From Streptococcus uberis (lineage in GTDB: Bacteria > Bacillota > Bacilli > Lactobacillales > Streptococcaceae): a stretch of DNA of 64,000 bases. The position numbers and the translations under genes are program-made. The stretch is taken from positions 839,001 through 903,000 of the forward strand of contig NZ_LS483397.1 in the NCBI RefSeq assembly GCF_900475595.1. Reading direction: 5' to 3'. Positions 52,075 to 63,734 of the stretch are shown piece by piece; the first letter of the stretch is position 1, and every line of letters begins with the position of its first letter. The notes beneath the pieces are model-generated. The model had not been told where the DNA came from and made no database searches. It saw nothing but the letters and a program-made list of their open reading frames with translations.

Positions 52075-52898
52075 TGAATTATGCTAAGCAGTTAAAAGCC
52101 TACGGTGATCAGCTAGAGGCCATAGGAGAAGACCGAGAAAACCTTGTTTACGTCTTACGTGAATTAAAAAAATGGTCAACCTTAGATTTTATTCAACACC
52201 AAAACCGTGAAGTAACTCCTGAAGACCAAGAATTATTGAAAGCTATTATGGCTGAACTCAATCAGCATCGATCTCCCCAGTATATTGTTGGTCAGGCATA
52301 TTTCCGTGATTTGGTTCTGTCAGTCGATGAGCGCGTTCTTATCCCACGACCTGAGACAGAGGAACTAGTAGATTTGATTCTTGCGGAGAATTCCACACAA
52401 AGCTTGCGACTTTTAGATATTGGAACTGGTAGCGGAGCCATTGCTATTAGCCTCAAAAAAGAGCGTCCAGATTGGGATGTTTTTGCTTCTGATATTTCTC
52501 CAGAAGCTTTGGCTTTAGCAAACTACAATGCAGAGCAGTTAGGGTGTCAGATTACATTTGTGGAATCAGATATTTTTAGGTCCATTACAGGAAGCTTCGA
52601 TATAATTGTTTCCAATCCACCTTATATCGCCTTTGAGGATAAGGAAGAAGTTGGGATAAATGTCTTGGAATCAGAGCCACACTTAGCCCTTTTTGCGGAG
52701 GAAAATGGCTATGCCATCTATCGAAAAATCATAGAAAAAGCCGCTTTCTACCTCAAAGAAAATGGAAAGCTTTACTTCGAAATAGGCTACAAACAGGGAA
52801 AAGTCATAAGGGAAATGTTAGAATCAAGCTTTCCTCACAAAAGGGTACGTCTGTTACAGGATTATTTTGGAAAGGATAGGATGATTTGTCTTGATTGA
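52074..52898 (+). CDS. prmC: Release factor glutamine methyltransferase PrmC
   Basis: 274 residues. An N-terminal helical bundle precedes the SAM-binding Rossmann domain with 'LLDIGTGSGAIAI' (113-125) and the catalytic NPPYI (181-185), characteristic of amino methylation of Gln. It methylates the GGQ of RF1, encoded just upstream. Overlaps the next gene by 8 bp. Confidence 0.95.
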   Translation: MNYAKQLKAYGDQLEAIGEDRENLVYVLRELKKWSTLDFIQHQNREVTPEDQELLKAIMAELNQHRSPQYIVGQAYFRDLVLSVDERVLIPRPETEELVDLILAENSTQSLRLLDIGTGSGAIAISLKKERPDWDVFASDISPEALALANYNAEQLGCQITFVESDIFRSITGSFDIIVSNPPYIAFEDKEEVGINVLESEPHLALFAEENGYAIYRKIIEKAAFYLKENGKLYFEIGYKQGKVIREMLESSFPHKRVRLLQDYFGKDRMICLD

Positions 52899-53490
52899 AG
52901 AATTTGAAGAAATTTTAAATAATGGTGGCGCCTTGGTTTTACCAACTGAAACAGTTTATGGTATTTTTGCGAAAGCATTAGATGAAACTGCTGTTAATCA
53001 TGTTTATCAACTTAAAAAACGGCCTAGAGATAAAGCTATGAATTTAAATGTTGCTGATTATCAGACTATTTTAGAGTTTTCAAAAGAGCAACCAAGTTAC
53101 TTAAAGGATCTGTTTGAGGCTTTTTTACCTGGTCCCTTAACCATAATTTTGAAAGCAAATAATAAGGTTCCCGTTTGGATTAATTCTGGGAAAAGCACTG
53201 TTGGTTTTCGTCTGCCTAACCATTCACTTACTGCTGACTTGATTAAAAAGACTGGCCCATTAATTGGGCCATCTGCAAATATTTCGGGAAATGAAAGTGG
53301 TAAAGAATTCGCATCAATCCAGGCTGCATTTGATCATGAAGTTGCTGGTTATGAGGATGATCAAGCTATTACTGGCCAAGATTCCACCATCGTAGATTTA
53401 TCAGGTGAGAAGGCAAAAATCTTACGTCAAGGTGCCTTAACAGTTGATGAACTCAAAAAAGTTGTCCCTCAGTTAGTTTTTGAAAGCTAA
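52891..53490 (+). CDS. tsaC: Threonylcarbamoyl-AMP synthase (TsaC/Sua5/YrdC family)
   Basis: 199 residues with a TTG start 10 bases after AAGGATAGG; no ATG is usable without losing the 'GGALVLPTETVYGIFAKA' strand. It makes threonylcarbamoyl-AMP for t6A37 in ANN-decoding tRNAs. Seen: 'KKRPRDKAMNLNV', 'FLPGPLTIIL', 'VGFRLPNHSLT', 'GPLIGPSANISG'. It lacks the C-terminal Sua5 domain. Sits between prmC and glyA. Confidence 0.92.
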   Translation: MIEEFEEILNNGGALVLPTETVYGIFAKALDETAVNHVYQLKKRPRDKAMNLNVADYQTILEFSKEQPSYLKDLFEAFLPGPLTIILKANNKVPVWINSGKSTVGFRLPNHSLTADLIKKTGPLIGPSANISGNESGKEFASIQAAFDHEVAGYEDDQAITGQDSTIVDLSGEKAKILRQGALTVDELKKVVPQLVFES

Positions 53491-53515
53491 TTTGGAGAGT
53501 ATAAAGGAGTAATAT

Positions 53516-54775
53516 ATGATTTTTGATAAAGACAATTTCCAAGAATATGATAAAGAACTTTGGGATGCTATTCATGCCGAAGAAGAAAGACAAGAACATA
53601 ATATCGAACTGATTGCATCAGAAAATGTCGTTTCCAAAGCTGTCATGAAAGCCCAAGGAACCTTATTAACAAATAAATATGCTGAAGGTTATCCTGGTAA
53701 ACGATATTACGGTGGAACGGAATGGGTAGATGTTGTTGAAAATTTAGCCATTGAACGTGCCAAGACACTTTTTGGGGCAAAATTTGCGAATGTTCAAGCT
53801 CATTCTGGTAGTCAGGCAAATGCCGCGGCTTACATGGCTTTAATTGAATCAGGTGATACAGTCTTAGGCATGGACCTTGCGGCTGGTGGTCACTTGACAC
53901 ATGGGTCACCTGTTAATTTTTCAGGAAAGACTTATAACTTTGTTGGCTATTCGGTAGATAAAGAAACTGAAATGTTAGATTATGAGGCCATTTTAGAACA
54001 AGCTAAGGAAATTAAACCAAAACTGATTGTTGCTGGTGCATCAGCTTATTCTCGCATCATTGATTTCAAAAAATTCCGTGAAATTGCAGATGAGGTTGGC
54101 GCTTATCTTATGGTTGATATGGCCCATATTGCTGGTTTAGTTGCAACTGGCCTTCACCCTAGTCCAGTAGCTTATGCCGATGTCACTACCTCAACAACCC
54201 ATAAAACCTTAAGAGGTCCTCGTGGAGGTTTGATTTTAACGAATGATGAAGGATTGGCTAAGAAAATTAATTCTGCTGTTTTCCCTGGATTGCAGGGGGG
54301 ACCTTTAGAACATGTTATTGCAGCTAAAGCGGTATCCTTTAAAGAAGCGCTAGACCCAGCCTTTACAGATTATGCTAAACAAGTCGTCGCAAATACAGCT
54401 GCTATGGCCAACGTTTTTGCAGAGGACAATCGCTTCCGCCTTATTTCTGGAGGCACAGATAATCATGTCTTCCTTGTGGAAGTAACAGGCGTTATTGAAA
54501 GTGGGAAAGCAGCTCAAAATCTTCTTGACGAGGTTAATATTACCCTAAACAAGAACTCAATCCCCTTTGAAACCTTATCCCCATTTAAAACCTCTGGTAT
54601 TCGTATCGGATGTGCAGCCATAACCAGTCGTGGTATGGGAGTTGAGGAAAGTCAACAGATTGCTCAGTTAATTATTAAAGCACTTGTAAACCATGATAAT
54701 TCATCTATCTTAGAAGAAGTGCGTCAAGAAGTGAGAACCATTACTGATCGTTTCCCACTCTATGAGAACCTTTAA
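53516..54775 (+). CDS. glyA: Serine hydroxymethyltransferase
   Basis: 419 residues. PLP enzyme interconverting serine and glycine with tetrahydrofolate. PLP Lys230 in '[15 protein letters not shown]', '[13 protein letters not shown]', '[12 protein letters not shown]' and the N-terminal '[10 protein letters not shown]' are all present. AAAGGAG precedes ATG. It supplies one-carbon units for purine and thymidylate synthesis, in keeping with nearby tdk and purine genes. Confidence 0.97.
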   Translation: MIFDKDNFQEYDKELWDAIHAEEERQEHNIELIASENVVSKAVMKAQGTLLTNKYAEGYPGKRYYGGTEWVDVVENLAIERAKTLFGAKFANVQAHSGSQANAAAYMALIESGDTVLGMDLAAGGHLTHGSPVNFSGKTYNFVGYSVDKETEMLDYEAILEQAKEIKPKLIVAGASAYSRIIDFKKFREIADEVGAYLMVDMAHIAGLVATGLHPSPVAYADVTTSTTHKTLRGPRGGLILTNDEGLAKKINSAVFPGLQGGPLEHVIAAKAVSFKEALDPAFTDYAKQVVANTAAMANVFAEDNRFRLISGGTDNHVFLVEVTGVIESGKAAQNLLDEVNITLNKNSIPFETLSPFKTSGIRIGCAAITSRGMGVEESQQIAQLIIKALVNHDNSSILEEVRQEVRTITDRFPLYENL

Positions 54776-54778
54776 AAT

Positions 54779-55756
54779 ATGTTAGATATCTATATACGAA
54801 AGATCATCATTCATCAGTTTTCACCGAATGATACAGCTATTTTATTTGGTGAAACTGAAATTACGGTGACCCCTAGAATTGACGAATACTTCCGAAAAAA
54901 ACTTGCAAAAGTTTTTTCCGAGGATGCCAAACGAGGCCAATTTAAGTCAGACAATCCCTTTTACACACTTATTACTGATGATTTTATGGCAAGCAGTCAA
55001 TCGATTTCCCAAATGTGGAAGGAAGCTTTTGTCATTTCGGAAGATCAAAAAACAAACGATCTTGTTTTCATCAAGTTTGACAAAGATGGCCAAAACTATT
55101 TTGCTTTTTTGAGACTGACCTTAAAAGAATCGTTTGCTCATCTTTCAGATAGTCAGGACAACCCACTCAGTATCACTCAAAATAATTTACCAAGTGCTGC
55201 TCAGGCTCCAGACGAAGCATTAGTCATCAATTTAGACACTGGCAACTTCTACTTAATTGAAAAAAGAGTAAAACATAATGGTAGTTTTGAACATTATTTT
55301 TCGGAAACCCTTTTAAAAGTCACTCCTGAACAATCCGTAAAAAAATCAATCAAAACCATTGAACAAACAGCTCAAAAAATTGCTGAAAATTTTAACCAAG
55401 ATGATTTTGCTTTTCAATCAAAAATGAAAACTGCTATTTACAAAAATTTAGATGAAGATGAAGAACTTTCACCTGAAAAGTTAGCGGATCAGTTATTTGA
55501 AGATAATTTGACTGCCCGTCTAACTTTTGTTGATCAAGTTAAGGAAAAAATTCCAGAAAAGATTACTGTTAGTGATATCGACTCTTCAAGACAGATTAAG
55601 AAATTGGAAAGTCAAAAATTATCCTTGTCAAATGGTATTGAATTGATTGTTCCCAATGCTGTCTATCAAGATGCGGAATCTGTTGAATTTTTGATGAATG
55701 ATGACGGGACTTATTCAATCTTAATAAAGAATATCGAGGATATTAAAAGTAAATAA
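54779..55756 (+). CDS. Nucleoid-associated protein, NdpA/YejK family
   Basis: 325 residues. Starts 3 bp after the glyA stop; the ribosome site (AGAACC/TTTAAA) is weak, so coupling is likely. The N-terminal 'MLDIYIRKIIIHQF' and C-terminal 'GIELIVPNAVYQDAESVEFLMNDDG' regions are those of the 37-kDa NdpA family. The protein is rich in charged helices and has no enzymatic motif. The Gram-negative homologue binds nucleoid DNA; the role in streptococci is not known. Confidence 0.85.
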   Translation: MLDIYIRKIIIHQFSPNDTAILFGETEITVTPRIDEYFRKKLAKVFSEDAKRGQFKSDNPFYTLITDDFMASSQSISQMWKEAFVISEDQKTNDLVFIKFDKDGQNYFAFLRLTLKESFAHLSDSQDNPLSITQNNLPSAAQAPDEALVINLDTGNFYLIEKRVKHNGSFEHYFSETLLKVTPEQSVKKSIKTIEQTAQKIAENFNQDDFAFQSKMKTAIYKNLDEDEELSPEKLADQLFEDNLTARLTFVDQVKEKIPEKITVSDIDSSRQIKKLESQKLSLSNGIELIVPNAVYQDAESVEFLMNDDGTYSILIKNIEDIKSK

Positions 55757-56359
55757 ATGTTTAAATTTTTAAAGCGTGTTGTTTTTCTAGCTTTTCTGAT
55801 TTTTTGTTTTTATCAAGCTTATATAACACATCAAAATGTACAAAATGTCATGCAATACAAACCAATGGTTGAAAAAACCTTGGCTGAAAATGATACGACT
55901 GCCAATGTTAATTTAGTTTTAGCAATGATCTACACAGAAACAAAAGGTGGTCAGGCAGATGTCATGCAATCTAGCGAAAGTAGTAGTGGTGTGACTAACT
56001 CAATTACCGACAGTCAATCTAGTATTCAACACGGTGTCAAACTCTTGTCTGAGAATTTGACTTTAGCTGAGAAAGCTGGAGTAGACTCTTGGACTGCAGT
56101 ACAAGCTTACAATTTTGGAACAGCTTACATTGATTATGTGGCAAAAAATGGTGGTGACAACACCATCTCTTTGGCTAGTCATTATTCTAAAAGTGTTGTA
56201 GCTCCAAGTTTAGGGAATAAGGATGGAAAAATGTATTTATATTACCATCCAATTGCCCTCCTCTATGGCGGTAAACTTTATCAAAATGGTGGTAATATTT
56301 ATTATTCACGAGAAGTTCATTTTAATTATTACCTCATACAATTATTATCTAAATTTTAA
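55757..56359 (+). CDS. Membrane-anchored lysozyme-like (transglycosylase fold) protein
   Basis: 200 residues. An N-terminal membrane anchor (about 5-25) is followed by an extracellular domain with 'VLAMIYTETKGGQADVMQSSES', the catalytic-Glu region of the Lysozyme_like family (Glu about residue 56), and 'AVQAYNFGTAYIDYV' further on. It probably cuts peptidoglycan during wall growth or export. It starts immediately after the previous stop. A terminator follows. Confidence 0.85.
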   Translation: MFKFLKRVVFLAFLIFCFYQAYITHQNVQNVMQYKPMVEKTLAENDTTANVNLVLAMIYTETKGGQADVMQSSESSSGVTNSITDSQSSIQHGVKLLSENLTLAEKAGVDSWTAVQAYNFGTAYIDYVAKNGGDNTISLASHYSKSVVAPSLGNKDGKMYLYYHPIALLYGGKLYQNGGNIYYSREVHFNYYLIQLLSKF

Positions 56360-56370
56360 TCCTACAAATT

Positions 56371-56403
56371 TTAAAAAACACATTGATATTAATGTGTTTT
56401 TTT
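56371..56403 (+). terminator. Terminator after the lysozyme-like gene
   Basis: AAAAAACACATT and AATGTGTTTTTT with a GATATT loop and T-tract. Confidence 0.9.
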
Positions 56404-56433
56404 ATTTTTAGAAACATTCGGAAATGATAAACT

Positions 56434-56640
56434 TTTTCACAAAATCAGCTATTTTAGTTTGTAAAATCACAAACAAATAATCGAAATATTGTGAATTTAT
56501 GAACTAAAGCGCGAAAATGCTTTTATTTAGGGATTTTTCAGAATTTGTTATTGAGTGAAAAAAGTAACGATTTGTGAGCATAATGCTTGGAAGCGTTTTA
56601 TTCCTGTGTTATAATGAAACCCTAAATAAAAATATTGTGA
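56434..56640 (+). promoter_or_regulatory. nox promoter region with several Rex-like half sites
   Basis: TTGGAA (56587-56592) and extended TGTTATAAT (-10 56610-56615) are 17 bp apart. TTGTGA/TTCACA words recur: TTTTCACAAAA (56434-56444), TTGTGAATTTATGAAC (56489-56504), TTTGTGAGCA (56571-56580) next to the -35, and TTGTGA (56635-56640) after the start. Rex control of nox is known in streptococci; the exact operator here is inferred. Confidence 0.6.
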
Positions 56641-56658
56641 AAAGAGGAACAAATAGAT

Positions 56659-58026
56659 ATGAGTAAAATCGTTGTCGTTGGAACAAATCATGCTGGAACT
56701 GCAGCTATCAAAACCATGCTAAGTAACTATGGATTAGAAAATGAAATTGTTACATTTGATCAAAATTCTAATATTTCTTTTTTAGGTTGCGGGATGGCAT
56801 TATGGATTGGCGAACAAATTGATGGTCCAGAAGGCTTGTTCTACTCAAATAAAGAAGAACTTGAATCAATGGGTGCAAAAGTTTATATGGAATCACCTGT
56901 TTTAAACATTGATTACGATAAAAAAGAAGTAACGGCTCTTGTAGATGGTAAAGAACACGTTGAATCATATGATAAATTAATTCTTGCGACAGGTTCTCAA
57001 CCTATCATTCCCCCAATTAAAGGTGTTGAAATTGTTGAAGGGTCACGTGAATTTAAAGCTACCTTAGAAAACCTACAATTTGTGAAACTCTACCAAAACT
57101 CAGCCGAAGTTATTGAGAAATTGGAAAAGCCTGGAATTAATCGTGTGGCAGTAGTAGGGGCTGGATATATCGGCGTCGAATTAGCGGAAGCTTTCCAAAG
57201 AAAAGGAAAAGAAGTTGTACTTGTTGATATTGCAGAAACTTGTATGGGTGGTTACTATGACCGTGACTTCACTGATTTGATGAGTAAAAATCTTGAAGAA
57301 CATGGTATTCAATTAGCCTTTGGGCAAGCTGTAAAGGCAGTTGAAGGCAATGGAAAAGTAGAGCGCTTGGTAACTGACAAAGACAGCTTTGATGTCGACA
57401 TGGTCATTATGGCAGTTGGTTTCCGTCCAAATACAGCTCTTGGTCGTGGTCAGTTGGAAACATTCCGAAATGGTGCTTGGGTCGTTGATAAAAAACAAGA
57501 AACCAGCATGAAAGATGTTTATGCAATTGGAGATTGTGCAACTGTTTACGATAATTCAAGAGATGATGTCAATTACATTGCCCTTGCTTCAAATGCAGTT
57601 CGTACAGGAATTGTTGCAGCTCACAATGCTTGTGGACATGAACTTGAAGGTGCGGGTGTTCAAGGTTCTAATGGCATTTCAATTTATGGACTAAACATGG
57701 TTTCAACTGGATTAACACTAGAAAAAGCTAAAGATGCTGGTTATAATGCTACAGAAACCGGATTTAATGATTTACAAAAACCAGAATTTATTAAACACGA
57801 CAACCACGAAGTGGCTATCAAAATTGTTTACGATAAAGACAGTCGTGTCATCCTAGGTTGCCAAATGGTTTCAAAAGAAGATGTTTCAATGGGGATTCAC
57901 ATGTTCTCCTTAGCCATTCAAGAAAAAGTAACCATTGAAAAGCTATCTTTAATGGATATCTTCTTCCTACCACATTTCAACAAACCATACAACTATATTA
58001 CAATGGCAGCTTTAGGCGCAAAATAA
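56659..58026 (+). CDS. nox: NADH oxidase, water-forming
   Basis: 455 residues. Flavoprotein disulfide-reductase family. N-terminal '[17 protein letters not shown]' binds FAD, and Cys44 in '[12 protein letters not shown]' is the redox-active sulfenate cysteine. '[17 protein letters not shown]' binds NADH and 'YAIGDCATV' is the second FAD contact. Four-electron reduction of O2 to water regenerates NAD+. Rex sites upstream agree with redox control; ldh nearby is the fermentative counterpart. Confidence 0.96.
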   Translation: MSKIVVVGTNHAGTAAIKTMLSNYGLENEIVTFDQNSNISFLGCGMALWIGEQIDGPEGLFYSNKEELESMGAKVYMESPVLNIDYDKKEVTALVDGKEHVESYDKLILATGSQPIIPPIKGVEIVEGSREFKATLENLQFVKLYQNSAEVIEKLEKPGINRVAVVGAGYIGVELAEAFQRKGKEVVLVDIAETCMGGYYDRDFTDLMSKNLEEHGIQLAFGQAVKAVEGNGKVERLVTDKDSFDVDMVIMAVGFRPNTALGRGQLETFRNGAWVVDKKQETSMKDVYAIGDCATVYDNSRDDVNYIALASNAVRTGIVAAHNACGHELEGAGVQGSNGISIYGLNMVSTGLTLEKAKDAGYNATETGFNDLQKPEFIKHDNHEVAIKIVYDKDSRVILGCQMVSKEDVSMGIHMFSLAIQEKVTIEKLSLMDIFFLPHFNKPYNYITMAALGAK

Positions 58027-58044
58027 AGTCAGCTATGATATGAT

Positions 58045-58072
58045 AAAAGTGTCCATCTTTGGACACTTTTTT
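58045..58072 (+). terminator. Terminator of nox
   Basis: AAAAGTGTCC and GGACACTTTT with ATCTTT loop, then TT. Confidence 0.85.
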
Positions 58073-58083
58073 AGGAGGAAATA

Positions 58084-58614
58084 ATGAGACCATTAGTTGT
58101 TAATATTGCAATGAGCTTAGATGGCTTTATTGCTCGAGAAGACGGTTCTTATGATTGGATTGAAGATCATGGAACTGATGCATATGATAGTCCTAAACAA
58201 TTTGATAACCCTAAATTTTTTAAATCATGTGATACTGTCATTATGGGAAGAAAAGCCTACGAAGACTGTCCCCTTGAAGACATCGAGGATTATCAAGATA
58301 AGCACTTTTATGTTGCCAGTCATCATGAGTTAAAAACGTCATATCCCAATCTCACCTTTACAAAAGACATAGTCGCAGTTGTGAAAGAGGAAAAAGCAAA
58401 AGTTGGAGGCCCCATATGGCTTTTTGGAGGTGCTGATCTCTTGCAATTGATGATCGAAGAAGACTTAATTGATCGTTATGTGATTGGGATAATACCAACA
58501 ATTTTAGGTCAGGGGCGCCCCTTATTTAAAGGTCAAAGTATAGAACACAAGTTACGCTTGATAGAATCAACAGTAACAGATGGTATTGCCATGCTCGTTT
58601 ATGAAAAGCGATAA
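58084..58614 (+). CDS. RibD C-terminal/dihydrofolate-reductase-fold protein
   Basis: 176 residues. Begins 'VVNIAMSLDGFIARED', with 'VIMGRKAYEDC' and 'IWLFGGADLLQLMIEEDLIDRYVIGIIPTILGQGRPLF', the NADPH and core strands of the RibD_C fold. Standalone copies (YyaP/YwjB type) are predicted reductases without proven substrate; trimethoprim resistance should not be inferred. AGGAGG precedes ATG. Its terminator is shared with convergent ldh. Confidence 0.9.
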   Translation: MRPLVVNIAMSLDGFIAREDGSYDWIEDHGTDAYDSPKQFDNPKFFKSCDTVIMGRKAYEDCPLEDIEDYQDKHFYVASHHELKTSYPNLTFTKDIVAVVKEEKAKVGGPIWLFGGADLLQLMIEEDLIDRYVIGIIPTILGQGRPLFKGQSIEHKLRLIESTVTDGIAMLVYEKR

Positions 58615-58615
58615 A

Positions 58616-58642
58616 AAAAAGAGGTCTTAGACCTCTTTTTTT
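58616..58642. terminator. Bidirectional terminator between the RibD-like gene and ldh
   Basis: AAAAAGAGGTC and GACCTCTTTTT around TTA with A and T runs on either side. Confidence 0.92.
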
Positions 58643-58644
58643 GA

Positions 58645-59705
<1,061 letters not shown>

Positions 59706-59773
59706 GACTTTCACGAAAATAATGAAAATAGTTTTCTGACAGCGGTTGCAAAATAGGATAAATAAAGATTTTA

Positions 59774-59782
59774 TGGTATAAT
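59774..59782 (+). promoter_or_regulatory. Extended -10 promoter of gyrA-srtA
   Basis: TGGTATAAT, 38 bases before gyrA; no -35 at the correct distance, typical of extended -10 promoters. Confidence 0.6.
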
Positions 59783-59819
59783 GTAATAGAGTTTTGACTA
59801 GAAAAGGAGCATTCCTTAA

Positions 59820-62315
59820 ATGCAAGATAGAAATTTAATTGATGTCAATCTAACCAGTGAGATGAAAACATCTTTCATTGACTATGCAATGAGTGTTATC
59901 GTCGCTCGTGCCTTACCTGATGTTAGAGACGGTCTAAAACCAGTTCATCGTCGTATTTTATATGGAATGAATGAACTCGGCGTAACGCCAGATAAACCCC
60001 ATAAAAAATCTGCACGTATTACCGGTGATGTTATGGGTAAATACCATCCACATGGGGACTCTTCTATTTATGAAGCAATGGTAAGGATGGCACAATGGTG
60101 GTCATACCGTCATATGCTTGTCGATGGTCATGGAAACTTTGGTTCTATGGACGGAGATGGAGCAGCTGCTCAGCGTTATACAGAAGCTCGTATGAGTAAA
60201 ATTGCCCTCGAGTTATTAAAAGATATTAATAAAAACACAGTTGATTTCCAAGATAACTACGATGGTAGCGAGCGTGAACCTCTTGTTTTACCGGCGCGTT
60301 TCCCTAATCTTTTGGTAAACGGTGCAACAGGTATTGCTGTCGGGATGGCAACTAATATTCCTCCTCACAATTTAGGAGAATCAATTGAAGCTGTAAAGAT
60401 GGTCATGCAAAATCCAGATTGTACAACGCGTGATTTAATGGAGGTCATCCCAGGACCCGATTTTCCAACAGGAGCATTGGTTATGGGGCGTTCTGGTATT
60501 CATAGAGCATATGATACTGGAAAAGGATCCATTGTTCTTCGCTCACGGACCGAAATTGAAACAACGTCAACTGGTCGAGAACGCATTGTTGTTACAGAAT
60601 TCCCATATGGTGTTAATAAAACTAAAGTTCATGAGCATATCGTACGTTTAGCACAAGAAAAACGTTTAGATGGCATTACCGCTGTTCGTGATGAGTCTAG
60701 CAGAGAAGGTGTTCGATTTGTTATCGAAGTGAGACGTGATGCGTCAGCCAATGTGATTTTGAATAATCTCTTCAAACTAACAAGCCTTCAGACTAATTTT
60801 AGTTTTAACATGTTAGCCATTGAAAATGGCGTTCCTAAAATTCTAACCTTAAGACAAATCATTGATAATTACATCAAACATCAAATAGAAGTGATCACAA
60901 GACGGACGCAGTTCGACAAAGATAAAGCCGAAGCCCGTGCTCATATCTTGGAAGGTTTGTTAATTGCTTTAGATCATTTAGACGAAGTTATTGCTATTAT
61001 TCGTAATAGTGAAACAGACGTGATTGCTCAAACTGAATTGATGTCTCGTTTTGACCTTTCCGAAAGACAAAGTCAAGCCATTCTTGATATGCGCTTGCGT
61101 CGTTTGACAGGTTTGGAACGTGATAAAATTCAATCTGAATATGATGATTTGATTGCTTTAATTGATGATTTGACTGATATTCTTGCTAATCCTGAGCGTG
61201 TTAAAGCAATCATTATTGAAGAAATGGATGAGATTAAACGCAAGTATGCTGATGCACGTCGCACAGAACTCATGATTGGTGAGGTCTTGTCATTAGAAGA
61301 CGAGGACTTGATTGAAGAAGAAGACGTCTTAATTACCTTCTCGAATAAAGGCTATATTAAACGTCTCGCTCAAGATGAATTCCGTGCTCAGAAACGTGGC
61401 GGACGTGGCGTGCAAGGGACAGGCGTCAATGATGATGATTTTGTCAAAGAGCTCGTTTCAACAAGTACTCATGATACCTTACTCTTCTTTACTAATAAGG
61501 GGCGTGTTTATCGTCTCAAGGCCTATGAAGTACCAGAATATGGTAGAACAGCCAAAGGGTTACCAGTTGTCAACTTATTAAAACTCGATGAAGAAGAAAC
61601 CATTCAAACTATTATCAAAGCAAAACGTGAAGATATTGAAGGTAAATATTTCTTCTTTACTACAAGACAAGGTCTTGTCAAGCGAACCAATGCATCAGAG
61701 TTTCACAATATCAGACAAAATGGTCTACGAGCTCTAAACCTGAAAGAAGGAGATGAGCTTATTAATGTCTTAATGACTAATGGTCAGGAAGATATTATTA
61801 TTGGAACGCGTTTAGGCTATTCGGTTCGTTTTAATGAATCAAGTATCCGTCAAATGGGACGTTCTGCAACAGGTGTTCGTGGCGTTAAATTACGTGACCA
61901 AGATTTAGTTGTAGGAGCGGCTCGTATTACTAATGATCAAGAAGTTCTCATTATCACTGAAAATGGCTATGGGAAGAAGACCTTAGCCAGTGAGTATCCA
62001 ACTAAAGGCCGAGGCGGTAAAGGGATTAAAACAGCCAATATCACAGCTAAAAACGGTCCAATAGCAGGACTTGTGACAGTATCTGGACAAGAAGATATCA
62101 TGATTATCACTAATAAAGGGGTTATCATTAGAACTCATATTTCTGATGTGTCACAAACTGGACGGGCCACACTTGGTGTTAAGGTCATGAGATTGGACCA
62201 AGATGCGAAAATTGTAACCTTCGCTTTGGTTAATCCTGAGGAGGATGAGCCAGAATTAGCAGAAGAACAGAAGGTTAAATTAGATTCACCTTCTGAAGAA
62301 ATGAATGAGGAGTGA
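59820..62315 (+). CDS. gyrA: DNA gyrase subunit A
   Basis: 831 residues. The N-terminal breakage-reunion domain has catalytic Tyr120 ('AAQRYTEAR'). The quinolone-determining region '[15 protein letters not shown]' carries Ser81 and Glu85, the wild-type residues. The C-terminal beta-pinwheel has the GyrA box 'QKRGGRG' and repeated blades, which marks gyrase and excludes ParC. It introduces negative supercoils with GyrB. AAAGGAG precedes ATG. srtA follows after 2 bp. Confidence 0.97.
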   Translation: MQDRNLIDVNLTSEMKTSFIDYAMSVIVARALPDVRDGLKPVHRRILYGMNELGVTPDKPHKKSARITGDVMGKYHPHGDSSIYEAMVRMAQWWSYRHMLVDGHGNFGSMDGDGAAAQRYTEARMSKIALELLKDINKNTVDFQDNYDGSEREPLVLPARFPNLLVNGATGIAVGMATNIPPHNLGESIEAVKMVMQNPDCTTRDLMEVIPGPDFPTGALVMGRSGIHRAYDTGKGSIVLRSRTEIETTSTGRERIVVTEFPYGVNKTKVHEHIVRLAQEKRLDGITAVRDESSREGVRFVIEVRRDASANVILNNLFKLTSLQTNFSFNMLAIENGVPKILTLRQIIDNYIKHQIEVITRRTQFDKDKAEARAHILEGLLIALDHLDEVIAIIRNSETDVIAQTELMSRFDLSERQSQAILDMRLRRLTGLERDKIQSEYDDLIALIDDLTDILANPERVKAIIIEEMDEIKRKYADARRTELMIGEVLSLEDEDLIEEEDVLITFSNKGYIKRLAQDEFRAQKRGGRGVQGTGVNDDDFVKELVSTSTHDTLLFFTNKGRVYRLKAYEVPEYGRTAKGLPVVNLLKLDEEETIQTIIKAKREDIEGKYFFFTTRQGLVKRTNASEFHNIRQNGLRALNLKEGDELINVLMTNGQEDIIIGTRLGYSVRFNESSIRQMGRSATGVRGVKLRDQDLVVGAARITNDQEVLIITENGYGKKTLASEYPTKGRGGKGIKTANITAKNGPIAGLVTVSGQEDIMIITNKGVIIRTHISDVSQTGRATLGVKVMRLDQDAKIVTFALVNPEEDEPELAEEQKVKLDSPSEEMNEE

Positions 62316-62317
62316 AG

Positions 62318-63064
62318 ATGAAAAAGTTTTTACAAAATATTAAAGGGAATTTGCGTTCTCGCAACCTCATAGCTATCATATTATTAATTATTGGTTTAGG
62401 ACTTATGTTCAACAAAACAATTAGAAACTCAATGATTGCTTGGAATTCAAATAAATACCAAGTACAACATGTTTCTAAAAAAACCATAAAACAGAATGAA
62501 AAATCTAAAGGGAATTTTAATTTTGATTCTGTTAAACCAATTTCTACTGATTCAGTATTACAAGCCCAAATGGCCTCACAAAAGTTACCTGTAATAGGTG
62601 GTATTGCAATACCAGATATTGGTATTAATTTACCGATATTTAAGGGAGTGGGTAATACAGAATTAATTTATGGTGCTGGAACTATGAAAGAGAATCAAGT
62701 TATGGGTGGAGAAAATAATTATGCTCTAGCAAGTCACCATATCTTTGGAATAGCTGGTTCTTCAAAAATGTTGTTTTCTCCTCTAGAGAAAGCAAAAAAA
62801 GGGATGAAAATCCTTGTTACTGATAAGGAGAATATTTTTCAATATGATATTGTTTCAATTGAAACAGTAACCCCTGAGCGAATTGATGTCATTGAAGATA
62901 CTTTAGGAAAAAGTGAAATTACCTTAGTCACTTGTACAGATGCAGAAGCAACTGAACGAATCGTAGTTAAAGGTGAACTAAAAAAAGGAATGGCATATAA
63001 AGATGCTCCTGATTCAGTCATGAATGCTTTTAATCATTCTTATAATCAAGTTGCAGTTGAATAA
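62318..63064 (+). CDS. srtA: Class A sortase SrtA
   Basis: 248 residues. ATG at 62318 is 5 bases after GAGGAG; the GTG at 62312 overlaps gyrA. An N-terminal signal anchor (about 14-32) holds the enzyme outside the membrane. Catalytic triad: His140 ('ALASHHIFG'), Cys206 ('TLVTCTD') and Arg214 ('TERIVVKG'). It cleaves LPXTG-type signals and joins proteins to lipid II. One candidate substrate, the subtilase at 8291, is in this window with an LPETRD motif. The gyrA-srtA order is conserved in streptococci. Confidence 0.96.
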   Translation: MKKFLQNIKGNLRSRNLIAIILLIIGLGLMFNKTIRNSMIAWNSNKYQVQHVSKKTIKQNEKSKGNFNFDSVKPISTDSVLQAQMASQKLPVIGGIAIPDIGINLPIFKGVGNTELIYGAGTMKENQVMGGENNYALASHHIFGIAGSSKMLFSPLEKAKKGMKILVTDKENIFQYDIVSIETVTPERIDVIEDTLGKSEITLVTCTDAEATERIVVKGELKKGMAYKDAPDSVMNAFNHSYNQVAVE

Positions 63065-63067
63065 TGA

Positions 63068-63101
63068 ATTAGAAGCTATGACATTTCGTCTTAGCTTCTA
63101 A
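63068..63101 (+). terminator. Weak inverted repeat after srtA
   Basis: TTAGAAGCTA and TAGCTTCTAA form a 10-bp stem, but only a short A/T-rich tail without a T-run follows; possible partial terminator. Confidence 0.4.
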
Positions 63102-63140
63102 AACATTTAAATAAAATTTTCATAAAATATAGGAGTGCAA

Positions 63141-63554
63141 ATGAAATTAGAAGCAGTCCACCATGTGGCCATTATCGTATCAGATTATGAAAAATCCAAA
63201 GATTTTTATGTTAATCAACTTGGATTTGAGGTTATCCGAGAAAACCACCGTCCAGAACGACATGATTATAAATTAGATTTAAAATGTGGGGACATTGAAT
63301 TAGAGATTTTTGGTAATTCAAAAAAAGATCCTCATTATCAAGCTCCTCCAAAACGTGTGGGTCGTCCTGAATGTGATCGCGAAGCTTGTGGCTTAAGACA
63401 TCTTGCTTTTTATGTTACCAATATCGAAGGCTATGTTGACGAATTAAAGGAAAAAGGAATTCCAGTTGAAGAAATCCGTTATGATGATTATACCGGGGAA
63501 AAGATGACCTTCTTTTTTGACCCGGATGGTCTACCTTTAGAATTACATGAATAA
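63141..63554 (+). CDS. VOC/glyoxalase-family metalloprotein (GloA2-like)
   Basis: 137 residues. ATG at 63141 follows AGGAG; the GTG two codons earlier overlaps the ribosome site. Two beta-alpha-beta-beta-beta units carry likely metal ligands: His in 'VHHVAIIVSDY', Glu in 'DIELEIFG', His in 'GLRHLAFYV' and Glu in 'PLELHE'. Similar proteins are called lactoylglutathione lyase, yet many streptococci use other thiols, so the reaction is open. It may share the transcript of gyrA-srtA. Confidence 0.9.
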   Translation: MKLEAVHHVAIIVSDYEKSKDFYVNQLGFEVIRENHRPERHDYKLDLKCGDIELEIFGNSKKDPHYQAPPKRVGRPECDREACGLRHLAFYVTNIEGYVDELKEKGIPVEEIRYDDYTGEKMTFFFDPDGLPLELHE

Positions 63555-63561
63555 GACACAG

Positions 63562-63584
63562 ACCAGGATAACTCCTGGTTTTTC
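63562..63584 (+). terminator. Terminator after the VOC gene
   Basis: ACCAGGA and TCCTGGT around TAAC, followed by TTTTCT. Confidence 0.85.
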
Positions 63585-63652
63585 TCTTATGTTTGACCTA
63601 TCTGTCATCACTTGCTTGAAGTTTTTTAAGCGTTATTTAAAGGAGAACATGC

Positions 63653-63658
63653 TATAAT
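63653..63658 (+). promoter_or_regulatory. -10 element of the DUF1002 gene
   Basis: TATAAT at 63653-63658, 77 bases before the start codon; the -35 area is poor. Confidence 0.45.
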
Positions 63659-63734
63659 GAGGTCATTGGATTTATGAAAAACGAAGTTATCATTGACTGT
63701 TATGGGTAATGACTAGAATTCAAAGGAGATACTC

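Noticed and set aside
58084..58614. Trimethoprim-type dihydrofolate reductase
   Set aside because: The pattern is that of RibD_C/YyaP proteins, not FolA; a resistance role cannot be claimed.
60060..60092. Quinolone-resistance change in GyrA
   Set aside because: Ser81 and Glu85 are the usual wild-type residues.
63674..63709. Short upstream frame (12 codons with stop) before the DUF1002 gene
   Set aside because: The region before its ATG has no ribosome site, and the real gene has AAAGGAG right before its own start.
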